A stretch of DNA of 64,000 bases from Hyalella azteca (taxonomy: Eukaryota > Arthropoda > Malacostraca > Amphipoda > Hyalellidae): NCBI RefSeq assembly GCF_000764305.2, contig NW_025942403.1, forward strand, positions 620,001 to 684,000. Direction: 5' to 3'. This document shows, one piece after another, positions 52,901 to 61,740 of the stretch. The notes below the pieces were generated by a model. That model saw only the letters and a list, made by a program, of their open reading frames with translations, was not told the origin of the DNA and did no database searches. The translations under genes and the position numbers were made by a program. Position 1 is the first letter of the stretch. The number at the start of each line of letters is the position of its first letter.

Positions 52901-55855
52901 CACTAACTTGTTTGTTTTACAGATATTAGTGCTGGACGAGGCTGATGAGATGTTGAACAAAGGCTTCAAGGAGCAGATCTACGACGTGTACCGCTACCTG
53001 CCACCCGCCACACAAGTCGTGCTCATCTCCGCCACGTTGCCACATGAGATCCTTGAGATGACCAGCAAGTTTATGACGGATCCTGTCAGGATTTTGGTCA
53101 AGCGGTACGTGTCAACTAGGCTTCTAGCTGTGAAAAGGATTAAGTTAAGTACTTCTAAGTATAGATATAGCTGGTTGAATCATATGAAAAACATTATAAT
53201 GGCCATCTAGACATTGTTTGATATAAAAGCTACTATCACTTGCGTTTGGTTACCAAGAATATGTATTTCAGTCATATGAATGTTGAATCAGTCTGTTCAT
53301 TTCATGTAAAATCGGCTCGTTTTATAGAATTTTTAAGATTACTCTGGCTTAAAAATTGTTGCAATAGGGTGTCAATTTACAGTAAATATTTCCTCTAGTG
53401 ATGAACTGACGCTGGAAGGCATCAAACAATTCTTTGTGGCTGTGGAGCGCGAGGAGTGGAAGTTTGATACTCTGTGTGATCTCTACGACACCCTCACCAT
53501 CACGCAGGCTGTAATCTTCTGCAACACAAAGCGCAAGGTTATTCTCACCAGAAATTTTTTCTCATACATTAATTTTTTGTGTAGATATTAATATAATAAA
53601 CGGTAAAAAGTATTTTCCTAATTTTCGTTCATGGAAGCAATTTCTATTAACATATTTTTTGTATCATTGGTAAGGTATTAACATTCGTACTAAAAAATTT
53701 GAAAAACAGCAGTGTAAAGTTGGGCTTCACTTCGAATGTAACTAAGGATCATATGTGATAAAACCAGATCTTCAAATAAGAAACTATGCCACCATAGCAT
53801 CTTAGTGTTTGGAAGATATCGTCTTTTTATAATACCTCTGACTTCATGGTTTTAGGTTGACTGGTTAACCGAGAAAATGAGGGAAGCAAACTTCACGGTG
53901 TCATCTATGCACGGTGACATGCCGCAGAAGGAACGAGATGCCATTATGAAGGAGTTCCGCTCGGGGCAGTACAGAGTCCTGATCACCACCGATGTCTGGG
54001 CTCGAGGCATTGACGTGCAGCAGGTGAGTGGCGAAAACCTGTTATATGCACCTACTCATAGCTCTGAGCACTTATGGTCGTGAATATTGAATATTGCTCG
54101 ACTTGAAGTGCCAGTAATTATGGCTTCTGAACTAAATAATGCGAATGAATGTCATGACAGCTGTGCTATGAAGTAGTGTGATATCATGTACAAGTCCTGA
54201 TGAATCTCTTGAGCTAGTGATCTGGTTGCAAATTAGGTGTAGTGGCTGGTGTCATATATTTGTATTACTCCCAAGGTTATGCTTTCCATGGCCTAAATAT
54301 CTATTGATGTTTTCTACACTAGTTGATAATTATCTCTGGTGTCCCTGAAATGCTTATATATATATACAGTGGGGGGAAATAAATATTCGTACACTTGAAA
54401 AATCGTATTTTAATGTATGTAAGTACACAAACTGAACAGGAGAAGTGATTTAAATTATGTATAGAGNCAGTAATTATGGCTTCTGAACTAAATAATGCGA
54501 ATGAATGTCATGACAGCTGTGCTATGAAGTGGTGTGATATCATGTACAAGTCCTGATGAATCTCTTCAGCTAGTGATCTGGTTGCAAAGTGTAGTGGCTG
54601 GTGTGTCATAAATTTGTATTACTCCCAAGGCTATTATGCTCTCCATGGCTTAAATATCAATTGATGTTTCATATATTAATTGATAATTATCTCTGGTGTT
54701 CCTGAAATGCTTATGCCTTCCAGTCCAAGGATCATGCATGTTCCTGATGTCTCTTAGAAATGTAGCTTTTTATGCAAAAATTGTTGGCATTTATATTAAA
54801 ATTTGATGAGAGTAGTACGGTAGTACTGATATTAAAGAAACAATCAAGAAAGTTTTGTACGGTCAACACCGTACAAAACCTTTCAGCACCAGTTCATTTC
54901 AATTCTATCCAAATTAAAATTCATGTTTGATACTTTAATATACTCTAAACCTGCCAGTCTCGTGCCTTTTTAGCAGAGCATCGATCACAAGATATGAAAC
55001 ATTATTAAAGTTTAGAACCCACTTGCCTCACGAGTAAACATAAATAAACAAACTAAAGTTGAATTTAATGAATTCAACGTATACTAAGAATGTTATGGCT
55101 GACTCATCATGTTCGGAATGTATCGGGATTGAAAGTCATTCAATGGCTCAATTTCAAGAATAACTTTAATCAAACGAGATAGAAAATAATTCTGTTCAGA
55201 TCTGGATTATGAAAAAACATAAAAAGGCGGACCATAAAAGTCTCAAGCTTAGGCAATTTTGCACGTTTCTAAATACTGTGTGTGGTGTTCAGGTTTCACT
55301 GGTGATCAACTATGACCTGCCAAACAACCGTGAGTTGTACATCCACCGCATTGGTCGCTCAGGCCGTTTCGGACGTAAGGGTGTAGCCATCAACTTCGTC
55401 AAGAGCGACGACATCAGAATTCTTCGCGACATTGAGCAGTATTACTCTACACAGATCGACGAAATGCCCATGAATGGTGAGTCTTGCACTATAATGTCAT
55501 TTTGTAATAGAAGTTTATATGAGATTAAACTCGAAAAATCTTGGTTATCATTGCCGCATTTTACAACTGTTTTTTTTTTTTTTTTTGTTCAGTGCAAGCT
55601 TTAACAGTAACTGCCCTCTCTATACATTATGGTGAACTTGTTGCCTCAGCGTGAACATTTTGGTTGTCACAAACTTATTCTTTCTATGATAATAAACTTG
55701 TTTCTGTAAATAATATTTTATTAACGATGCGTTCTTGAAAATTTAGTATTTCATGTATATTAAGCAGAAGCAAGCGAATCTCATCTCGTTTTGGCCATGA
55801 GCATGCCCTTTACTGACCTTCATTTCCTTCTTTTCCAGTGGCTGATTTGATATAA
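43902..55855 (+). CDS. EIF4A3: Eukaryotic initiation factor 4A-III (DEAD-box helicase, EJC core), 8 exons
   Basis: ATP-dependent RNA clamp of the exon junction complex. With MAGOH, Y14 and Barentsz it marks spliced mRNA in the nucleus for export, localisation and nonsense-mediated decay. Exons: 43902-44043, 52178-52380, 52558-52731, 52923-53104, 53399-53537, 53856-54023, 55293-55476, 55839-55855. All introns are GT-AG and all phases agree, giving 402 aa (human 411). Visible motifs: Q motif around 49-58, Walker A AQSGTGKT 73-80, PTREL 105-109, TPGR 154-157, DEAD 178-181, SAT 209-211, ARGID 329-333, HRIGRSGR 354-361, C-terminal VADLI. The N-terminal [20 protein letters not shown] is typical of eIF4A3 rather than eIF4A1/2. 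The start has G at -3 and +4 and follows an upstream in-frame stop. Intron 1 is 8.1 kb; the others are 0.2-1.3 kb. Confidence 0.97.
44650..45189. repeat. ~405-411-bp repeat, partial plus interrupted copy, in eIF4A3 intron 1
   Basis: ACAAGGTTGCATGCACGTG and the following ~125 bp occur at 44650 and again at 45060, giving a 411-bp period. The first copy is partial (44650-44898). The second begins at CCAGGGTGCAG (44899) and is cut by the N at 45190. A minus-strand 87-codon frame (44771-45034) lies within the unit and could be a decayed coding piece, but I do not recognise it. Confidence 0.88.
47520..47960. repeat. GGGGTAACTTAGACC-type repeat in intron 1
   Basis: CTGGGGTAACTTAGACTC and CGGGGTAACTTAGACCAC stand at the left edge. 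TGGGGGAACTTAGACCACC (about 47901) and CGGGGTAACATAGACCAGC (about 47936) stand at the right, around a C/G hairpin-like GGGGCGCCGCCCC. The repeated word at both edges suggests a non-autonomous element, but I could not find matching inverted termini or a target duplication. Confidence 0.5.
48517..48921. repeat. Solo full copy of the ~405-bp repeat in intron 1
   Basis: It runs from CCAGGGTGCAGAG to CGAAGACTGAC and matches the 44.65-45.19 kb array along its length with scattered differences. It is a circularly complete single unit whose edges coincide with the GACTGAC|CCAGGGTGC junction of the tandem array. This copy is therefore exactly one unit long. Confidence 0.88.
50643..50715. repeat. TAGGAGCATGGA repeats with hairpin
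   Basis: TCCATGCTCCTA (50643-50654) pairs with TAGGAGCATGGA (50658-50669) across a 3-nt loop. Two further direct copies of TAGGAGCATGGA follow near 50681 and 50702. Confidence 0.8.
51962..51990. repeat. (GTCT)n microsatellite in intron 1
   Basis: A short imperfect GTCT/GTCC run, located about 190 bp before exon 2 of eIF4A3. Confidence 0.7.
54112..54714. repeat. Duplicated intron-6 block around a gap (probable two alleles)
   Basis: Bases 54112-54360 recur as 54468-54714 with scattered substitutions and small indels (for example GAAGTAGTG / GAAGTGGTG, and a 4-nt deletion after TTGCAAA). An N at 54467 separates them. No exon is included, so the eIF4A3 coding sequence is unaffected. The two copies diverge at the same point, where copy 1 runs into a transposon end and copy 2 continues as intron. 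Confidence 0.9.
54367..54466 (+). mobile_element. Tc1/mariner-type terminus, truncated by gap
   Basis: After a TATATATATA run the sequence becomes CAGTGGGGGGAAATAAATAT TCG..., the form of a Tc1/mariner terminal inverted repeat next to a TA target. Only about 100 bp are present before the N at 54467, so neither transposase nor the other end is visible. The second copy of the intron at 54711 (CTTATGCCTTCC) shows the site without the insert. Confidence 0.65.
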
Positions 55856-56104
55856 GGAGAAATATCGTCCGAAGACTTATATTTGACACGGAATCTTCAC
55901 ATGGCTTTTAATAGTTTGGTCTCGTGCTAAATTTTTAGTTAGCAAGGCAATATTTTCCATAATGGACACTTTTTACAATGCCGTTTCAATTTCATTCCCT
56001 GAGTGTAGTTATGACTACATTTTGTTCGTACCGTTGATCTTACGTTTGCAGTTTTGTTGTTTAGTCAACATGAAGGTCTGAAAAAATGAAATTTGATAAT
56101 TAAA
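55856..56104 (+). terminator. eIF4A3 3' UTR and likely poly(A) signal
   Basis: ATTAAA at 56099-56104 is followed within about 20 nt by a GT-rich stretch (GTTGGTGTTTCT). This gives a 3' UTR of about 250 nt. No AATAAA was seen closer to the stop codon in the downstream direction. Confidence 0.45.
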
Positions 56105-57308
56105 CGCCCTGTTGGTGTTTCTATTGGTTTGATTAGAGCTTCATATTGTGTGAATAAGAACTCTTTTAGCTCCTATGTGCTAGTACAAAAATGTAAGAAA
56201 TAGTTGCTTCTGCTTAGATCTGTACTTTTCTCTACAGGGATATTTTCTAATTGCCTGCGCAATCGTGATTTCTGAGTATACATTTTTGATAGGTGCTTAT
56301 GTCTCTTGCCTAAGCAGTTCTGTGTTGCTACTCACATTTCTAAAAAAAAAGCACGGACGAACACGATTTTATTCATCCTATGATTCCCAGCTGGGTCCGA
56401 CTAGTCATGAATAAGCAAATTTCTCTGTTCGTTTAGAGTGTTACATTTATTTAGTTTCGGAAAATCTACTTTAGTCTAAAGCTAGAGCTTTTAAATGGCT
56501 CAAAACATTACAAATACTTATTTTTTTATCTGTTGACAAATATTTTCCATGACCCTTGAAACTGTTCGAGAACAGAAGAAAAAAAACTCCTGGATTGATT
56601 TGTGAATCTGTATTAAAGTTTCAGGTTTTTTTCGATTAGGAGCATTGGAAACGAATTCATGTAGCCCCTTATAGTGGGGCTTCAGTGCAGGCACTGTAGC
56701 AATACGGGGCTTCTTTGTTTACCTGTCTCATTAAGACACAAGTGGACCAGTATAATGAATACCAGCGCTAACATCATAGGATTTTGAATGAAATCGGAAA
56801 ATTAACTGGCTACTAAAAAATGTTTGTCGCTATGAATGAAAGAACGTCATGGAGAAGATCACGCCCGGGAAAATACCACGCTGGGAACGGGGAGGGTTTC
56901 TGAGGACCAACCAAACCTGGTGACGCCAACATCTGGAAGCCCTAACTGCACCTAGTGTTACCAACTACATCTGGGAGCACCAATCGGATAGAATTTTCTT
57001 ATTACGATAAGAGAGCTAATCAGGGCCTATACTTTCAAAAAAAGTTGAGAGATCGTAAGTTCATCAGCCAATCATTGACGGCCTTTCAAGCAAAATTCAC
57101 CAATCGTAGACAAGAAAATATATCGTAAGTATTTACGTTTACTTAACGAGTTTTGAGAGTATGGCCCCTGAGCTCAGCGGAATCAGGCTTTATTCGCAAA
57201 TAGGCACCTACGCCAGCACAACACCTCGAAACGACAGCACATCACTTCTGTTGGTTCATGAATGACAATCAAGACTTGGCAGCCGGCTGCTGTTTCAGAA
57301 GCTTGGCG
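56105..57308. other. Intergenic between eIF4A3 and a MITE
   Basis: No open frame of note. A GC-richer patch lies at 56850-57000. No RNA gene or repeat recognised. Confidence 0.5.
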
Positions 57309-57635
57309 CATGGTTGAACTAATATAAGGTTGACCCACGGCGATGACGATTTTTCGCCGTTGTGCGCATCTCTAGAGTGACGTCACTGTGAGCACAAATG
57401 TAAATAGTTTAAATCAACACATTGTTTTTATGTCATCTATGAAAGCATTTAAAAAATTTACCTTATCGAAATGCCCCAAGAAAATTTATTTACTGCATGC
57501 AACTAGTCTTATTTTAAGCAAAATCGGTGTTACAAATCTGTTTGACGTCACAAGAGCAAAGGTGACGTTACAGTTAACAAATGACATACGCAGGGCGCAG
57601 CTGCACTATGGAAAACCTTGAATTAGTTCAACCAT
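57309..57635. mobile_element. MITE with P-element-like terminal inverted repeats
   Basis: The left end starts CATGGTTGAACTAATATAAG and the right end, reverse-complemented, reads ATGGTTGAACTAATTCAAGG, giving imperfect TIRs of about 25 bp around a ~327-bp body with no transposase. The terminus shares spaced identities with the Drosophila P-element TIR (CATG...TGAA.TAA.ATAAGGT..CCC), which is an inference from memory. An 8-bp target duplication is not evident. The internal 77-codon frame (57388-57621) is not a transposase. Confidence 0.7.
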
Positions 57636-58062
57636 AGACATAGACTCCATATTTCAGCTCATTGTTACTTTTTTAAGGAACGCGTTCCTGATCGAAGCTT
57701 TCCGTGCCTCAGGAAACGGTAGCGTACTCATAAAAACAGCGCGCTTTCCAAGTAGTTCAAGATTTGTTCAGCGCGCAATACAAACGCCTGAAACGGCTCC
57801 ACCGCTACCGGTACGTACTACGTAGCTGTAGCTCTATGAAGGTTCTGTAATGAAAAAGCTAGTTGATTATGTTTCCAGCACATAGAGTTGAAGTCCGTAG
57901 TAGGCTTAGTTTAAGTCTTAGTCCTTGAAGTTTTTTGAGTTGAAATAATTCATTGTGGCATATGTTTTTATTAATTGAGTCTGCCTGGGCCTGAGGGCTG
58001 AGCCTGTCTGAGATGCTGAGTGCCTGTGGCTGACTGGCTGTGATGTGACTTGTGTCCATTAA
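57636..58062. other. Intergenic
   Basis: A CpG-richer patch at 57680-57835 contains GAACGCGTTC and CTACCGGTACGTACTACGTAG palindromic words. It might be a promoter, but no transcript can be assigned. Confidence 0.35.
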
Positions 58063-58194
58063 CCTGATTAAGGCATTGACCATAGTGGCGATTTGCCACT
58101 ATGGTCAATGCCTTAATCAGGATGTTTTCTTGCAATTAGGATGTATTCTCGCAAATCTCTGGTTTGCCACTGCCCACTGGCAAACCAGAGATTT
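58063..58194. repeat. Two perfect hairpins 31 bp apart
   Basis: Hairpin 1: arms 58063-58089 and 58095-58121, 27 of 27 paired, 5-nt loop. Hairpin 2: arms 58153-58169 and 58178-58194, 17 of 17 paired, 8-nt loop. The stems are unrelated except for a shared TTTGCCAC word at each loop side. A small-RNA precursor is possible but the lengths are short for an animal pre-miRNA. Confidence 0.93.
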
Positions 58195-59561
58195 TTTAGA
58201 AGCAGTTCATTTTTAATTTCCTCATCCACTCAATATTTCATATATTTGAATAAATTTCTCATGTATGATAACAGATAAATGATAATGCTGGTTTCTAATA
58301 TACTAGATACCTAGTAAGTTACTAGTCTACTTAATACTTATAGTTATTTATAGGACTCAAAAATGAATTCGATGAAGGGCAACAAAAAATTTTCTTCTTA
58401 GTCTATTGCAACTATGCCTGTGGTGCCTGTGGTGAGTGGTGACTGTGAGCTGTGGCAGGCACTATCATACTATGATTATAGCTTATTGCTTAACACTCTA
58501 CAGTCCATAGGCATAGACGCATAGTGGCATAGCAGAGAGTTTTTTTAGACTCTTTCTCAAGTTCATTTTTTAGTCCTATAACTTAAGTTGACCACCAAAG
58601 AGTCTATACTTGTGATACATCATACAAGAGTAAAAAACTGCTTTGATAATATTGAATACCCTAACCTGTCAGCCTGTCAGGCATCAGCTGTCATTGACAT
58701 TGCCTTTCCCTCCTTGGCAGTTGGCATCAAGGAGGCAAATGTTTTTTAATTTATATTTTTCCAAGCTGTGCAATTTTATATCTAAACATAGGACACTTTC
58801 ACATTGATTGTGCTGTATCCTGTATGCATATTGCATAACCAATTAACTATACTATTTCCTTAAAAGTAGAAGTTTTCCACTGATAATCTTGGGTAATGGG
58901 TATGTATGACTCAGTATGAGACATTCATGTCAGTAATGTCACATCATCACACATGATAACATCCTAAGTTGAAAGTATGTCACTTTGTACTTGGAGCCAT
59001 GAAATTAGAGTATTAAGCAAGTTACTCCATAAATTACAAATAAAATTCCTCCTTAAATTACAGTATTCCATTACTTACTGGAATACTGAACCATAGACTT
59101 TCAAAATGGAATGCGCACATTGGCTAGCCTGATTAGGCTGATTTTTCTATTTGATGGAATTATTTAAATTGATGTTCACATTGATCCACCATCCACCTGA
59201 GATATTGTAGTGTTCCAGTGAAGGTAAAGTGTGTGAGTGTAGGGAGGCAATATGGATAGAATTGGCTAAATTTTAGAATTGGAAGCACAATTCATGATTT
59301 AAATTACTACCAAACTAACAAGTTACTTTGCTGTTGTTTAAAGAAAGCAATTGCTTTGCTGTTGTTAATGCCAGTTGTTTTAACAACAATTTGCTGCCAA
59401 AAAAAACAGACAACATATTGATTTCATTTTCATTAGCTATGTACACTGATATGAGCTTCTAATATATTTGGTCAGTGTTTCAAATTTTCATTCTGATGAG
59501 TATCTGTTTGAACTTTGAAATTTCAGATTCTTTGTTGACAGCAGCAATCTTCTGAAAAATC
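58195..59561. other. Upstream region of the PCLAF-like gene
   Basis: AT-rich with short GTGCCTGTGGTGAGTGGTG- and CATAGGCATAG-type local repeats at 58410-58540. A TTTGAAATTTCAG just before 59527 resembles a splice acceptor, so a non-coding first exon upstream is possible. No other coding potential was seen. Confidence 0.45.
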
Positions 59562-60164
59562 ATGGTACGCACCAAAGCTGATGCTGGCAGCACTCGAGTG
59601 TCAGCTGCAAAGGCACCAAGAAAGATGACTTCATCTGCTAGTGCATCTCCTCTTGGTAAAGCTGGTTCTTCTAAAGAGAGGCAAGTCATAAAATTTGTTA
59701 GATTTTAATCAACATCCCTGAATTTTCTTCTTTAAATCTGCCCAAAAACTAAACCATTAGTTTCGATTTTTTGATTGCACTGGTGCTATCTTTATTTCAA
59801 AATAAATTATCTTTACTTGTCACACTTAACACTTTGTTCATGAAATTTTTATGATAGTTGTGTTCTTTTTAGCTGTTACCAATCTTCTTAAATTTGTGAG
59901 CATATTGTTGTTTGTTGGCTAGAAATAGTAAATAGCATGAAATGATTTCTGAACAGTTTTTCTCTCATTAGAGGATCAGGTGGGAACAGCTACAACCCCC
60001 AGCCTACTCCCTCATGGCAAAAAGGAATTTCTCGATTCTTCAAACCCATTTCTCCATCGAAGGAAAATGTCACCAACTCCAGTGATCATTCCTGCACTCC
60101 AAGCCCCACCAATGACAAAATGGATGCTGATGCTGGACCGTCATCCAGCAGTACCTCAGGATAG
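59562..60164 (+). CDS. PCLAF: PCNA-associated factor (PAF15/PCLAF-like), 2 exons
   Basis: A small, basic, largely disordered protein that binds the PCNA sliding clamp and tunes replication and lesion bypass in S phase. Exon 1 is 59562-59680 and exon 2 is 59972-60164, giving 103 aa (human 111). The start MVRTKAD is identical to the first seven residues of the human protein. A histone-tail-like AAKAPRK follows at 15-21. The PIP box QKGISRFF sits after TPSW, with key Gln, Ile, Phe, Phe. A KEN box (SPSKEN) for APC/C-dependent destruction is downstream. The intron is joined by a GC donor (AG|GCAAGT) and an ordinary AG acceptor; phase 2 reads SSKE-R-GSGGN across it. The only GT alternative (59655) breaks the frame. 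The Lys aligned with human K24 is kept (K21), but the one aligned with K15 appears absent. Confidence 0.9.
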
Positions 60165-60392
60165 AAATTTTTTTCATTTGACCTATCTATATCTTAGAAT
60201 ACGTTTTTTACACTGTAGCTTGTTATTCACTCAAGACTTATCTACTACACAGACAAGATATTGTTCCTGTTTTGTAATGCTAGCCAAAAAGCAATAATAT
60301 TTCACATAATTTCAACATTGCCCTTGATCGAAGTAAGAAGTAAGTCTTAGAAGTATTCGCACCATTTTTTATATGTTTCTACCAGTAATAAA
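60165..60392 (+). terminator. PCLAF-like 3' UTR with AATAAA
   Basis: AATAAA lies at 60387-60392, about 225 nt after the stop codon at 60162-60164. It is the first canonical signal downstream. Confidence 0.55.
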
Positions 60393-61740
60393 AAAGTTCA
60401 GAAACAGGATTTGTATTGCTGTGTAATCTGTTGCGAGAATACATCCTCATTAACTTTATATCTAAATTGTGTTGTTTTATTCTTTATATCTGATCTTTAT
60501 AACTTTCTATGATTTGCTCCCAATCACCTAAAATTTTCCTTGCATGAAATTATCGCAGTTTCAGAGCAAGAGAAGCAAGGCCCTGATACTTCATTGTTAC
60601 ATCTCTCATTTAGTAATTTCTTCGTATCATGAGCAGAAATAATTTGATCGGAACTTCTATTGCCCTGACTTGTTATGAAGATAGCATGAATAAATGACAC
60701 AATGAGACGGTTTGAAGATGCCGTTTAGTTGCAAGATTTTCACTCGAGTACAATTTTAGTAGATAAGCATTAACTGTGTGACTTCAGCGATAATTAATGA
60801 AATGTTGTGAAGTGTTTCATTCATTGCCTGCTTACCTAATAAACACTACATACTTGAAATGGCGGCCCTCCTGACGCCCTTCAGAAGATAATGTTGCACG
60901 TTTATTCTAAATTGAAATAGTTTTGGCTTAAGTTTAATACATGCATGCTGTCGTTCAATTGTGCATAATAGATAATTTCGTATTTCATTGTTTTTTCACA
61001 CTACATCCTAACTAAGCGACGGAAATAATTCATTTTCTACTTAGGCTCACTAAAACGCAAATAAAACTGCATCCACTGCGATATTGAAATTTGAATGGAC
61101 ATTGTTGTACGTGTTGGAATTGACTTCACCGCACTCAATGCTAGTGCGTTGTATGTAGGAATCAAACTTACTTGGCATCGAATGCCTTTAATAATAATAA
61201 TTCTTAAGTCATTTAGCATTGATTGAAAACGCCATTGGGTGGGCTTCGTTATTAACTTCAATTCTAGTTTGAAGTGAGTTCTTTAGGCGTAGCTTATTTG
61301 ATTTTTCGTCCAAATTGAACCTATGTATTTCCTTTTTGTGGATCGCAGCAATGGCTCCTTCAGCTTTGAAAAGGAAATTGATTGGTTCCATGGCTCATCA
61401 GCAATTAATAATGTTCTGATACGCGCTAGCCTCTCAAATGTCACATCACAGAGAACACTGGCGACTCACTGCTGATAAGCCTGATAAGATACAAGAACTT
61501 ACAGCAACTTCTTGCATCACTAGTGACTCAGTGCACTAGTATCAATGAACTGATACGATCTGTATTGAAGACTGCTGACTTTTTAAGCATAGTCGACGAG
61601 AATTTCAGTTTCAATAAGTTTTATTTTAGAAGTTTTTTGACAATATATAGACGTTGGTACACGTATTTCTGTAGTTTTAAAGCCTATTAGAGCTTTGTCG
61701 TCGTTTTTGATAGGATCGAATAGAAATCCCTGCACTCGAA
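60393..61740. other. Intergenic / tetraspanin upstream region
   Basis: GAAATGGCGGCC near 60857 resembles a YY1-type core-promoter word and could mark a start site. Otherwise AT-rich. A CACTAGTG-type inverted word pair lies at 61518-61542. No other coding region was seen. Confidence 0.4.

Noticed and set aside
55209..55292. Open extension upstream of eIF4A3 exon 7
   Set aside because: The reading frame continues into intron 6, but homology starts exactly after the AG at 55291-55292.
57388..57621. 77-codon frame inside the MITE
   Set aside because: Too short for a transposase and shows no catalytic motif.
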